Position numbers and translations under genes: made by a program. The notes under the pieces are model-generated. The model saw nothing but the letters and a program-made list of their open reading frames with translations, made no database searches and was not told the DNA's origin. From contig JAVEYY010000018.1 in the NCBI GenBank assembly GCA_034003245.1, positions 18,587 to 82,586 on the forward strand: a DNA stretch of 64,000 bases, written 5' to 3'. The stretch comes from Perlabentimonas sp034003245. Its GTDB lineage: Bacteria > Bacteroidota > Bacteroidia > Bacteroidales > Tenuifilaceae. Below, one piece after another: positions 44,234 through 51,994 of this stretch (positions are counted from its first letter, which is position 1; each line of letters starts with the position of its first letter).

Positions 44234-45232
44234 ATGAAGAGATACATTGTCTTTTTTTCCATCGTGCTACTGGTAAGTTGCACTAGCAACCCAAAGCGCA
44301 ACTACACCCAAATAAATGGTTTTGCGCAGGGAACCACCTACAACATTAGCTACTTTGATCAGCAGCAGCGAGATTTTTCCACATCAATTCAAGAAATTCT
44401 CGAGAAAGTTGATAGTTCCATGTCGCTTTACCGCGAAAACTCCATTATCAACAACTTCAACCGGAGCGAGAAGGGAATGGAGGTTGACTCGTTGCTTGCC
44501 CAAGTGGTGAACCTTTCGTTAATGTACTCTGCCCAGTCGAGTTGGGCTTTCGACATAACCGTTGGCCCACTGGCCAAAGTTTGGGGTTTCCATGCCAAGA
44601 GGGGCGAAATGCCCGACGAGCTATCCATTGATCGGCTGAAAAAACTAACCGGACCCGATATGATTTCGATAGATGGCAATTTCATTTCCAAAAAATCACT
44701 TGAGGTAATGATTGATGTTAATGCCATTGCACAGGGTTACACAGTGGATCTGCTTGCCGAGTTTTTGGAAATTAAAGGTGTAAAAGATTACCTAGTGGAG
44801 CTGGGGGGCGAAATTCGCACAAAGGGTATCAGCTCTCGAGGAAAGAATTGGTTGGTTGGGGTAGATAAACCAGTTGACAACGCCATGTCGGGCGAGAATT
44901 TACAGGCAATAATTGGACTCTCGGGCGAGTCGCTGGTAACATCTGGTAATTACCGAAAGTTCTTTGTTCGCGAAGGGGTTAAGTATAGTCACACCATTAA
45001 TCCTGTCACGGGCTACCCCGTTACCCATTCATTACTTAGCGCCACGGTTATCGATAGCACATCGGCACGGGCCGATGCCCTGGCAACTGCATTTATGGTA
45101 ATGGGAGTTGATAAGGCCAAGGAATGGCTAGACAAAAATCCCGATGTGGATGCATACCTAATTTACTCCAACCAAAATGGAGATTATGAGGTATGGATGA
45201 CAAAAGGGTTTGAGAAACGAATTGTTGATTAA
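44234..45232 (+). CDS. apbE: FAD:protein FMN transferase (ApbE)
   Basis: A 332-residue lipoprotein (MKRYIVFFSIVLLVSC, Cys at 16; the GTG at 44231 is not preferred) that attaches FMN to Thr/Ser of target proteins outside the inner membrane, such as Nqr and Rnf subunits. Motifs: FAQGTTYNI, LYRENSIINNFN, DVNAIAQGYTVDLLAEFL, VELGGEIRTKG, YSHTINPVTGYPV and the Mg-binding TSARADALATAFMVMG. It follows the GT2 fusion by 12 nt and is likely in the same transcript. The two small convergent Cys-containing membrane genes just after it fit a respiratory or redox context. Confidence 0.95.
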   Translation: MKRYIVFFSIVLLVSCTSNPKRNYTQINGFAQGTTYNISYFDQQQRDFSTSIQEILEKVDSSMSLYRENSIINNFNRSEKGMEVDSLLAQVVNLSLMYSAQSSWAFDITVGPLAKVWGFHAKRGEMPDELSIDRLKKLTGPDMISIDGNFISKKSLEVMIDVNAIAQGYTVDLLAEFLEIKGVKDYLVELGGEIRTKGISSRGKNWLVGVDKPVDNAMSGENLQAIIGLSGESLVTSGNYRKFFVREGVKYSHTINPVTGYPVTHSLLSATVIDSTSARADALATAFMVMGVDKAKEWLDKNPDVDAYLIYSNQNGDYEVWMTKGFEKRIVD

Positions 45233-45253
45233 TTGGCGCAAACCAATACTAAC

Positions 45254-45445
45254 CTACTGCTTTTCAACAGGTAAACCACACGCCCCCGATCCGCAGCCAC
45301 AGCCAAACGATCGGGTATTGGCATTGATTGAGCAATCTTCTGCTTCCGATTTTTTCTTGCCCAGAAGAGCAAAAGCAACAAAGAAGAATCCCACAATAAC
45401 TATAAGTAAACCTAGCGTTGCCAGAACAAGTTTTAGCGTTTCCAT
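45254..45445 (-). CDS. small Cys-rich single-pass membrane protein
   Basis: A 63-residue protein. One N-terminal transmembrane helix (LVLATLGLLIVIVGFFFVAFALL, about 6-28), a basic KKK stop-transfer, then a cytoplasmic tail with Cys at DCS and GCGCGSGACG. The tail could bind metal or an Fe-S cluster, or be a redox pair. Proteins like this occur next to ApbE, Nqr or Rnf genes in Bacteroidota; no function is known to me. It begins with ATG, is on the opposite strand to apbE with 21 nt between stops, and follows the 78-residue membrane gene by 65 nt. Confidence 0.7.
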   Translation of the reverse strand: METLKLVLATLGLLIVIVGFFFVAFALLGKKKSEAEDCSINANTRSFGCGCGSGACGLPVEKQ

Positions 45446-45510
45446 TTAAAAAGACTATTTAGAAAATTGATCTTATAGTTTAGAAACGCCAGAGTGGGTC
45501 GATTGTTCAT

Positions 45511-45747
45511 TTAGTCGCGGGCATGCTCAAAGCAGGTGCCGCATGATGCTTTTGCACCATTTTTCGACCAGCATTTAATCTCATCCTGCCTGGCGCAGGT
45601 AATACCCCGCTTGCGCATTTCGCGATTATGCCCAGCCGAAGTTTCGGGAAATTTATGCGATTTATGAAAAAATACCTTCACGCCCATCATTAGGAATACA
45701 AGCGCCATTAAACCTAATACAAAAGCTAATAGAATGAGGAATTGCAT
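45511..45747 (-). CDS. small Cys-containing membrane protein
   Basis: A 78-residue protein with one N-terminal helix (FLILLAFVLGLMALVFLMMGV), then a soluble tail FPETSAGHNREMRKRGITCARQDEIKCW and CGTCFEHA: four cysteines, two of them CxxC. It matches a Bacteroidota family usually annotated only as membrane or secreted protein, with the conserved FP-x-H-x3-MRKRGI-xC pattern. ATG 45747 is preferred to a GTG one codon upstream. With the 63-residue gene after it and apbE convergent, a redox or metal-handling role is possible but not shown. Confidence 0.72.
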   Translation of the reverse strand: MQFLILLAFVLGLMALVFLMMGVKVFFHKSHKFPETSAGHNREMRKRGITCARQDEIKCWSKNGAKASCGTCFEHARD

Positions 45748-45852
45748 CACTTTTTTTTTTGCAAAGTAAGCAATTAATGTTCGAAAAACATTTCAATGTT
45801 TTGCAAGGGCACGCTTTTTGTTAAAAAAATCGAGTTTGCCCACAGTGTAATT

Positions 45853-45883
45853 TCTGGAATAAAAAATAATTTATTTAAATTTG
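45853..45883 (+). promoter_or_regulatory. promoter for the FlgO/CsgG-like gene
   Basis: TCTG (45853-45856), 19 nt, then TAAATTTG (45876-45883), a perfect -7 with a two-mismatch -33. Transcription would start near 45890, which excludes the ATG at 45888 and supports the one at 45912. Confidence 0.55.
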
Positions 45884-45911
45884 ATAAATGGTTAACCCTA
45901 ACACGAAAACT

Positions 45912-46964
45912 ATGAGAAAACTTGTTTTTTCACTGATCAGCATTTTGGCCTTCTCAATTACGGGATTTGCCAACAACGAGGACGCTCTTAAGCAGAGCAT
46001 TAACAAAATTGCTCAGGAACTCGAGTCCAAGTACCCCGGCAGGGGTAAAGTAAAGGTGGCAATCCTTCAATTCCGTACCAGCGACAACCGCCTGTTGCCA
46101 TTTAACCAGTACATTCAGGATGAGATAAACTTCCTGTACCGTTCGAGCAACCGCTTTGAGGTGATTGATCAAAATGCCATGAATCGGATAACTGAGGCTT
46201 TTAAATGGTCGCTCGAGATGAGCAACGATTTTATGCAGTACTCCAACCTAAGTGAGCAGATATTCAGAACTATTGGCATGGTTCCCGAGGTTTTTATCTA
46301 TGGACAAATTAACGACCGGGGCGATAACATTAGCCTTACCGGGTATTTGGTTCCCAGTGGCTTAAAGAGTACAAATATATACTCAACCCAAGTTTTCCCA
46401 TCGTCGGAGGTAACCGACAAGCTGCTAGGCAAACCAATCCGTAGGCCACAGCCAAAACCCCAACAACAACCTCAGGTTGTTGTGGTGGAAAAACCTGTAG
46501 TGGTTGAAAAGCAGGTTATAGTAGAAAAACCCGTTTACATCGAAAAAGAGGTAATTGTTGAGAAACCCGTTTATGTTGACAAGCCTGCAACTCCCGCACA
46601 ACCCCAAGGGAAATTCACAGGGAAAATTGGTGACATGGAGTTTGAACTTATTAATGCGAAAAACTTTGGTGATAGAGTTGAGGTAGAAATGAGTGTGGTT
46701 AACAACAAATCGGACGATAAAATTTATTACGTTAATTCCCGTTTCATCGATCCCAATGGGACTGAGTTTGAAGGCCCATATATGCATAGTACCTTGCGCA
46801 ATAGAGATCTGATTGAAGGTGTTCAGATAAAAGGAACAATAACTTTCCGAAGGGGCAGTTTCCAGAACGTTACTAGCATGGCTGTAATAGAGATTCAGGT
46901 AATTGGTGATGGTAATAAGCAGTTGGGAACATTACGTTTCCGCGGAGTGCCCATTGAGAAATAA
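45912..46964 (+). CDS. FlgO/CsgG-like exported protein with a VEKPV repeat linker
   Basis: A 350-residue exported protein. ATG 45912 gives a typical signal peptide (MRKLVFSLISILAFSITGFA). Residues about 25-175 resemble the nucleotide-like fold of FlgO/CsgG/curli-assembly and penicillin-binding-protein-activator families: KVKVAILQFRTSDNRLLPFNQYI, NRFEVIDQNAMNRI, VFIYGQI. A Pro/Gln stretch leads to five imperfect repeats of (V/I)-V/Y-(V/I)-EK-(P/Q/E)-V (about 192-229), a stiff charged linker. The last 115 residues (GKIGDMEFELINAKNFGDRVEVEMSVVNNKSDDK) look like an immunoglobulin-type domain. It is probably a periplasmic or outer-membrane-associated protein; the function is unknown. Confidence 0.7.
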   Translation: MRKLVFSLISILAFSITGFANNEDALKQSINKIAQELESKYPGRGKVKVAILQFRTSDNRLLPFNQYIQDEINFLYRSSNRFEVIDQNAMNRITEAFKWSLEMSNDFMQYSNLSEQIFRTIGMVPEVFIYGQINDRGDNISLTGYLVPSGLKSTNIYSTQVFPSSEVTDKLLGKPIRRPQPKPQQQPQVVVVEKPVVVEKQVIVEKPVYIEKEVIVEKPVYVDKPATPAQPQGKFTGKIGDMEFELINAKNFGDRVEVEMSVVNNKSDDKIYYVNSRFIDPNGTEFEGPYMHSTLRNRDLIEGVQIKGTITFRRGSFQNVTSMAVIEIQVIGDGNKQLGTLRFRGVPIEK

Positions 46965-46986
46965 TCTACATTTAAACACCACATAC

Positions 46987-47023
46987 AAAAATGCCCCTAG
47001 TTTTTAACTTGGGGCATTTTTTT
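46987..47023 (+). terminator. terminator after the FlgO/CsgG-like gene
   Basis: AAAAATGCCCC (46987-46997) pairs with GGGGCATTTTT (47011-47021) over a 13-nt loop, with a T-run. Confidence 0.88.
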
Positions 47024-47079
47024 GTAAACCTTATTAGTGGTTCTTTGTTGTGGATGGTAAGCTATAACAAACAATTTAA

Positions 47080-47087
47080 TACCTTTA
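47080..47087 (+). promoter_or_regulatory. -7-like element before the E1 fusion gene
   Basis: TACCTTTA, one base off TAnnTTTG, 22 nt before the ATG at 47110. No -33 at the usual spacing. Confidence 0.3.
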
Positions 47088-47109
47088 CTACAAACAAACC
47101 TCTGTTAAG

Positions 47110-49530
47110 ATGGCAAGCAAAAATTCCAAAACCACAGAATACAACATACAAGAAGTATTAAACGATTACTATATCGCAACTCTTAGCCGCGAGGTTAGCC
47201 TTCTTGGCCGAAAGGAGGTGCTAACGGGAAAGGCCAAGTTTGGAATTTTTGGTGACGGAAAGGAGTTGACCCAAATTGCCATGGCCAAAACCTTTAAGAA
47301 TGGCGACTGGCGCTCGGGCTACTACCGCGATCAAACTTTTATGATGGCTGCTGGGCTGTTCAGCGCCGAAGATTTTTTTGCTCAGCTTTACGGCCAAACC
47401 GATGTGGAGCTCAACTCCGGTAATGCAGGCCGATCGTTTAACAACCACTTTGGAACCCGCTCGCTAAACCCCGATGGAACTTGGAAAGATTTAACTGCCA
47501 TCAAAAACTCATCGTCCGATATATCGCCAACTGCTGGCCAAATGCCACGATTACTGGGATTGGCCTGGGCATCGAAGCTGTATCGCGAGAATAAAAATCT
47601 ACATAACCAAGCTCAGTTCTCAAGACAAGGCAACGAGGTTGCCTTTGGAACCATTGGCGATGCCAGCACATCAGAGGGTCATTTCTTCGAAACAATAAAT
47701 GCTGCCGCAGTTCTACAGGTTCCCATGGCCATAACCGTTTACGACGATGGATACGGAATCTCCGTACCACGAGAATTCCAAACAGCTAAAGGCAGTATCT
47801 CTGAACTTCTCTCGGGAATTGAAAAGAAAAAGGGCGACAGGAACGGGATGCAAATCCTTAAGGCCAGAGGTTGGGACTACGAGGAATTAGTTAGCACATT
47901 CGCCAAAGGAGTTGATGAGTGTCGCACAAGTCACACCCCCGCGCTCTTCCATATCACCGAAATAACCCAACCACAAGGCCACTCCACTTCAGGCTCGCAC
48001 GAGCGGTACAAATCGCACGAGCGTTTGCAGTGGGAAAAGGATTTCGACTGCAATCTAAAGTTTAAACAATGGATTATTGAACGAAAACTGGCTACTGCTC
48101 AAGAACTGGAAAAGGTGGAGCAAAAGGCAGCCACCGATGCCCGCGAGGCAAAGAATGCTGCCTGGAAAAAGTTTACTGAGCCCATTAAGGCCGAAAGGGA
48201 TGCCCTGGTTAAAATTATTGATAATCGGTCATGTGTTTGTAAACGAGAGCATATAGATAAGGTTGGATTGATTACCAATGAGCTGAAAAAAATCCCCAAT
48301 CCTATCCGCAAGGATAATATGAGTTCCGTTAAGCGAGTACTCAGGCATGTGTGCACCGACTGTTCAATTCGAAAAGAGTTACAATCGGATCTATCGCAAT
48401 GGATGACTCAAAATTACGAAAAAGCCAATGATCTGTACAGCACGCATCTATACTGCGAAACCGAAAAATCGGCATTAAGGGTAAAACCTACGCCAGCAAT
48501 TTTCAATGATAAATCGCCAGTAGTAAGCGGGCGTGAGGTGCTGCGCGACAACTGGGATAAGCAATTCGCAAAAAATCCGCTACTTGTTGTTTTTGGTGAG
48601 GATGTGGGAAATATTGGTGGGGTAAACCAAACCTACGAGGGATTGCAGGAGAAGTATGGCGAGATTAGAATCTCGGATACCGGAATTCGCGAAACAACAA
48701 TAATGGGACAAGGCATTGGTGCTGCACTAAGGGGGCTACGTCCTGTTGCTGAGATTCAGTACTTCGATTACCTGCTATACGCTCTGCAAACCATGAGCGA
48801 CGATTTGGCCACATTACGCTGGCGAACCAAGAACGGGCAAATGGCTCCGCTGATAATATCAACCCGCGGGCATAGGCTCGAGGGAGTTTGGCACTCGGGA
48901 TCGCCGCTAAGCATGGTTATCAACTCCATCAGGGGAGTTTACGTATGCGTTCCACGCAATATGACTCAAGCTGCAGGTATGTACAACACATTACTTGAGG
49001 CCGACGATCCTGCATTGGTTATTGAGCCGCTTAACGGCTATAGGCTTAAGGAGAGGATGCCCGATAATATTGGCGAATATAAGATACCCCTAGGAATTCC
49101 AGAAATTCTGCGCGAGGGAACCGATTTAACACTGGTAACATACGGCAGCTGCGTTCGCATTGCCCTGGAGGCTGTTGAGCAACTTTACGAATTTGGCATT
49201 TCGGTAGAGCTTATCGATGTTCAAACCCTGCTGCCCTTCGATATCCCAAATATTGTCCTCGAATCAATAAAGAAAACTAGTCGGGTGGCCTTTTTCGACG
49301 AGGATGTACCTGGAGGAGCCACAGCCTTTATGATGCAGCGGGTGCTGGAGGAACGCGGAGCGTTCAATTTCCTCGATTCGCAACCGCGAACCATAACGGC
49401 TAAGGAGCATCGACCTGCTTACACTACCGATGGCGACTACTTCTCGAATCCCAATGCTGAGGATGTATTTGAAACAGTATATGAGATAATGCATGAGGTA
49501 AATCCTAAACGATACCCTAAACTATACTAA
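47110..49530 (+). CDS. 2-oxo-acid dehydrogenase E1, alpha and beta subunits fused
   Basis: An 806-residue thiamine-diphosphate enzyme that decarboxylates branched-chain 2-oxo acids or pyruvate and acylates lipoyl-E2. The alpha part (1-350) has the GDGxxN-type TPP motif as GDASTSEGHFFETIN...VYDDGYGIS (about 182-215). The beta part (from about 465) has VVFGEDVGNIGGVNQTYEGL, RISDTGIRETTIMGQGIGAAL, and ALVIEPLNGY. Between them lies a linker with Cys at 375 and 377 (CVC), 415 and 418 (CTDC) and 449, which could bind a metal. The single-chain fusion is common in Bacteroidota. The E2 gene is at 26762; no E3 lies in the window. Confidence 0.92.
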   Translation: MASKNSKTTEYNIQEVLNDYYIATLSREVSLLGRKEVLTGKAKFGIFGDGKELTQIAMAKTFKNGDWRSGYYRDQTFMMAAGLFSAEDFFAQLYGQTDVELNSGNAGRSFNNHFGTRSLNPDGTWKDLTAIKNSSSDISPTAGQMPRLLGLAWASKLYRENKNLHNQAQFSRQGNEVAFGTIGDASTSEGHFFETINAAAVLQVPMAITVYDDGYGISVPREFQTAKGSISELLSGIEKKKGDRNGMQILKARGWDYEELVSTFAKGVDECRTSHTPALFHITEITQPQGHSTSGSHERYKSHERLQWEKDFDCNLKFKQWIIERKLATAQELEKVEQKAATDAREAKNAAWKKFTEPIKAERDALVKIIDNRSCVCKREHIDKVGLITNELKKIPNPIRKDNMSSVKRVLRHVCTDCSIRKELQSDLSQWMTQNYEKANDLYSTHLYCETEKSALRVKPTPAIFNDKSPVVSGREVLRDNWDKQFAKNPLLVVFGEDVGNIGGVNQTYEGLQEKYGEIRISDTGIRETTIMGQGIGAALRGLRPVAEIQYFDYLLYALQTMSDDLATLRWRTKNGQMAPLIISTRGHRLEGVWHSGSPLSMVINSIRGVYVCVPRNMTQAAGMYNTLLEADDPALVIEPLNGYRLKERMPDNIGEYKIPLGIPEILREGTDLTLVTYGSCVRIALEAVEQLYEFGISVELIDVQTLLPFDIPNIVLESIKKTSRVAFFDEDVPGGATAFMMQRVLEERGAFNFLDSQPRTITAKEHRPAYTTDGDYFSNPNAEDVFETVYEIMHEVNPKRYPKLY

Positions 49531-49594
49531 ATCGAATTTACTATTCTCCTAAAACCCTTGTGTTTTTTTTCTGGCAATTGAGCCCGTTTTATCC

Positions 49595-49602
49595 TATATT
49601 TG
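49595..49602 (+). promoter_or_regulatory. -7 promoter element for superoxide dismutase
   Basis: TATATTTG, perfect TAnnTTTG, 37 nt before the ATG at 49640. No exact -33 at 19 nt. Confidence 0.5.
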
Positions 49603-49639
49603 CATAACAACCGATTACCAACTAAAAAATCGAAGGGAT

Positions 49640-50224
49640 ATGGGATTTGAACTACCAAAACTACCTTATGGATTGGATGATTTAAATCCAATCATTAGCA
49701 GAAACACGCTGGAGTTTCACTACGGCAAGCACCATCAGGCCTACGTGAACAACCTCAACAACCTGGTTAAAGGGACAAAGTTTGAGAATGCCGATCTCGA
49801 AACCATTATCCGTGAGTCCGATGCTGGCATTTTCAACAATGGAGCTCAGGTGTGGAATCACACCTTCTACTTCGAAACTTTCTCGAAAACGCCCAAGAAA
49901 GAGCCAATGGGAAAACTAGCCGAGGCCATTGAGCGCGACTTTGGCAACTTTAGTAAATTTAAGGAAGCCTTTGCCAAAGCGGCAGCCACGCTGTTTGGTT
50001 CGGGCTGGGCTTGGCTGGTTAAAGATGCCTATGGCCATCTGGAGATTGTTCAGGAGGGCAATGCGGGCAACCCGCTGCGCAACGGCCTCACTCCCCTCCT
50101 AACCTGCGATGTGTGGGAGCATGCTTACTACCTCGATTACCAAAACCGCCGACCCGACTACATTGAGGCCTTTTGGGATCTAGTGGATTGGACTGTTGTT
50201 GAAAAACGGTTTATGCAAGCATAA
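49640..50224 (+). CDS. sod: iron/manganese superoxide dismutase
   Basis: A 194-residue Fe/Mn SOD that converts superoxide to oxygen and peroxide. The metal ligands are H27 (EFHYGKHHQAYV), H74 (VWNHTFYFE), D157 and H161 (TCDVWEHAYYLDY). Gln at position 70 (NGAQVWNH), in the SOD outer sphere, favours the Fe-type or cambialistic form, as in other Bacteroidales. There is no signal peptide, so it is cytoplasmic. Two hairpins separate it from the convergent PorP/SprF gene. Confidence 0.96.
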   Translation: MGFELPKLPYGLDDLNPIISRNTLEFHYGKHHQAYVNNLNNLVKGTKFENADLETIIRESDAGIFNNGAQVWNHTFYFETFSKTPKKEPMGKLAEAIERDFGNFSKFKEAFAKAAATLFGSGWAWLVKDAYGHLEIVQEGNAGNPLRNGLTPLLTCDVWEHAYYLDYQNRRPDYIEAFWDLVDWTVVEKRFMQA

Positions 50225-50242
50225 CCCTAACGGTATTATTTT

Positions 50243-50309
50243 TTGCTGCCTACGAGAATATTGGCAGCAATTTGGGTAAACGGTGGCTGAGGTTCTCGAA
50301 GCCACCGTT
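50243..50309. terminator. double hairpin between sod and the PorP/SprF gene
   Basis: Two stems: TTGCTGCC (50243-50250) with GGCAGCAA (50263-50270), and AACGGTGGCT (50279-50288) with AGCCACCGTT (50300-50309). The second is flanked by A/T-rich tracts. They sit between convergent genes. Confidence 0.75.
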
Positions 50310-50315
50310 ACTATT

Positions 50316-51302
50316 TTAAAATGTAGGACACGGAATTGCCCTGTACCGCTTTTTTGTTTTAACTGAGAATGTGAAACTAACCGCAATCTCGTGCGATCCG
50401 CCTGATCCAAAACCAAGGCGTGATAGGGTAAAATCGTAGCTGTAGGCAAAGCTGAGCTGCTGATGACGATATCCAAAAAGGAATGCAACTGCATCGGTTC
50501 CCGGATACTCCTTAACCAGAGGAATTCCACGATACCACGTACCAAAGAGGAAGGGCTGGCGATACCAGTAAACGCCCAAGTCGAGCTGTTTAGATTGATC
50601 CTGAAACTTTAGGTTGAATGCTGTTGTAATACTCTCCTCAATAGGTCGCATTATAAAACCTTTCAGAACGAACCGTGCACCACCATAAACTGACACCTTG
50701 AAGGGAGTTCGGGCATCGTCGCCATAGAATGTGCGCTCGGGGCGCAGCATATGATCCCATGTTGCACCCAACCACAGGTTGTCGGAGTAGCCTAAAATTG
50801 ATGTGGAAACATCAATATCCCTCACAGCCGGATTTCCGGGAGGCTGAATTGATGAGGGGGGCATGGGATCGGATGTGAGCTGGTCGCCAAAAATTAGGCG
50901 AGTATAATCGACAGACTGCTGAATGTAGTAGAATCCTATTCCCGGACGAATATGAAAATCGGGGTGCGGGGTGATATCGTAGCTGTACATAATCCCGGCT
51001 ATGGTAGATCCTAACTTACCATCGCCAGCAATATCGCCCAGGAGTAACAAGCCCAATCCGCTCTTAAAACTTATAAAGTTATGGTCGTATGAAACGCTGT
51101 AGGTTTGAAAGGTACCAGGAATCATGGACCACTGATTTCGGTAGTTAGCCACCACACGTTGCCCAGGAATACCCCCAGCGTACGATGGCGCCAAATATAA
51201 TGGGCTAGCGTAGAACTGGGTAAACTGAGGATCCTGCGAAAAGGCTGCAAGACTCAAAAAGAGTAAAAACGATATGATGGTTAAGCGTTTCAGATATTTC
51301 AA
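50316..51302 (-). CDS. PorP/SprF-family type IX secretion membrane protein
   Basis: A 328-residue outer-membrane beta-barrel protein with signal peptide (LTIISFLLFLSLAAFSQ). The family signature is DPQFTQFYASPLYLAPSYAG at the mature N-terminus, then RVVANYRNQWSMIP and beta strands, ending in the aromatic PorP-type pattern. Family members such as SprF of Flavobacterium and PorP of Porphyromonas pair with surface proteins carrying a type B C-terminal domain and help to export or hold them at the surface. It lies downstream of the giant PKD protein on the same strand (693 nt between), exactly the sprB-sprF arrangement. Confidence 0.92.
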   Translation of the reverse strand: MKYLKRLTIISFLLFLSLAAFSQDPQFTQFYASPLYLAPSYAGGIPGQRVVANYRNQWSMIPGTFQTYSVSYDHNFISFKSGLGLLLLGDIAGDGKLGSTIAGIMYSYDITPHPDFHIRPGIGFYYIQQSVDYTRLIFGDQLTSDPMPPSSIQPPGNPAVRDIDVSTSILGYSDNLWLGATWDHMLRPERTFYGDDARTPFKVSVYGGARFVLKGFIMRPIEESITTAFNLKFQDQSKQLDLGVYWYRQPFLFGTWYRGIPLVKEYPGTDAVAFLFGYRHQQLSFAYSYDFTLSRLGFGSGGSHEIAVSFTFSVKTKKRYRAIPCPTF

Positions 51303-51994
51303 GTTTTAAAAAATTAGAACTGTAAAAATATTACTTTTATTGTAATCTAATCTGTGAACTATACTATTCCAAAGGCAGCGGCTTTTCTGAATTTGACTAT
51401 ACAAAACAATTCAAAACCTTGCTCGGTGACAAGTGACTGGTAACTAAAAGACCTGTATCTCGAAACCAGCAACCATTAACCGTTCTTTGCTCTTCGCTCT
51501 TGGCCTTTGGCTTTTGGCCTTTGGTTCCCTGTCTCAGCTTGTCTCGGAAGCGATAGCTGACGAGAGGAAGGGCTGTTCTTTGCGGTTAACGAGATTTGCT
51601 CTTTGCTTTTCCATCACTTAGACACTAAGGTCACTAAGTTTCACTAAGAAAGACACAAAGTACACAAAAAGTTTCGTTGTCTCAATATTTTGAATCGCCA
51701 ATCGTTTTTCGCTATTCGTCTTTAACTCTCTGCCCTCCCCTCCTAGCCTTTTCAACTCTATGGTAATTAGTTCACTATGTCTCACTAGGCCAACACTATT
51801 CTTTAGACTTCTTTCTCCAATCAAGTTTTACCACTAACCTGCCCGCAGCAGGCGGGGGCACTTAGCGCACTAAGTTTCACTAAGGTTAACACACTTCTGT
51901 CTTCCCTGCCCTACTGCGTCATTCAGGCGAGAGTCTTCCGACTTCTGTCTTCCAACTTCCAACTTCTGTCTTCTAACTTCTGACTTTCTTCATC
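51303..51994. other. intergenic region with degenerate short repeats, no gene
   Basis: About 692 bases, mostly degenerate. It holds TTGGCCTTTGGCTTTTGGCC-type repeats (about 51490-51530), CACTAAG repeats (CACTAAGGTCACTAAG, TTTCACTAAG; about 51614-51650 and again 51862-51890), CTTCTGTCTTCCAACTT repeats (about 51935-51985), and a G+C-rich inverted repeat GCCCGC-AGCAG-GCGGGGGC (51841-51859). These look like decayed intergenic repeats common in Bacteroidota. A -7-like TATTTTTA faces the PorP/SprF gene (minus strand, 51323-51330). No ORF with coding character was found. Confidence 0.6.

Noticed and set aside
51841..51859. GCCCGCAGCAGGCGGGGGC as a terminator for a gene
   Set aside because: No gene ends near it and no T-run follows; it looks like a decayed dispersed repeat.
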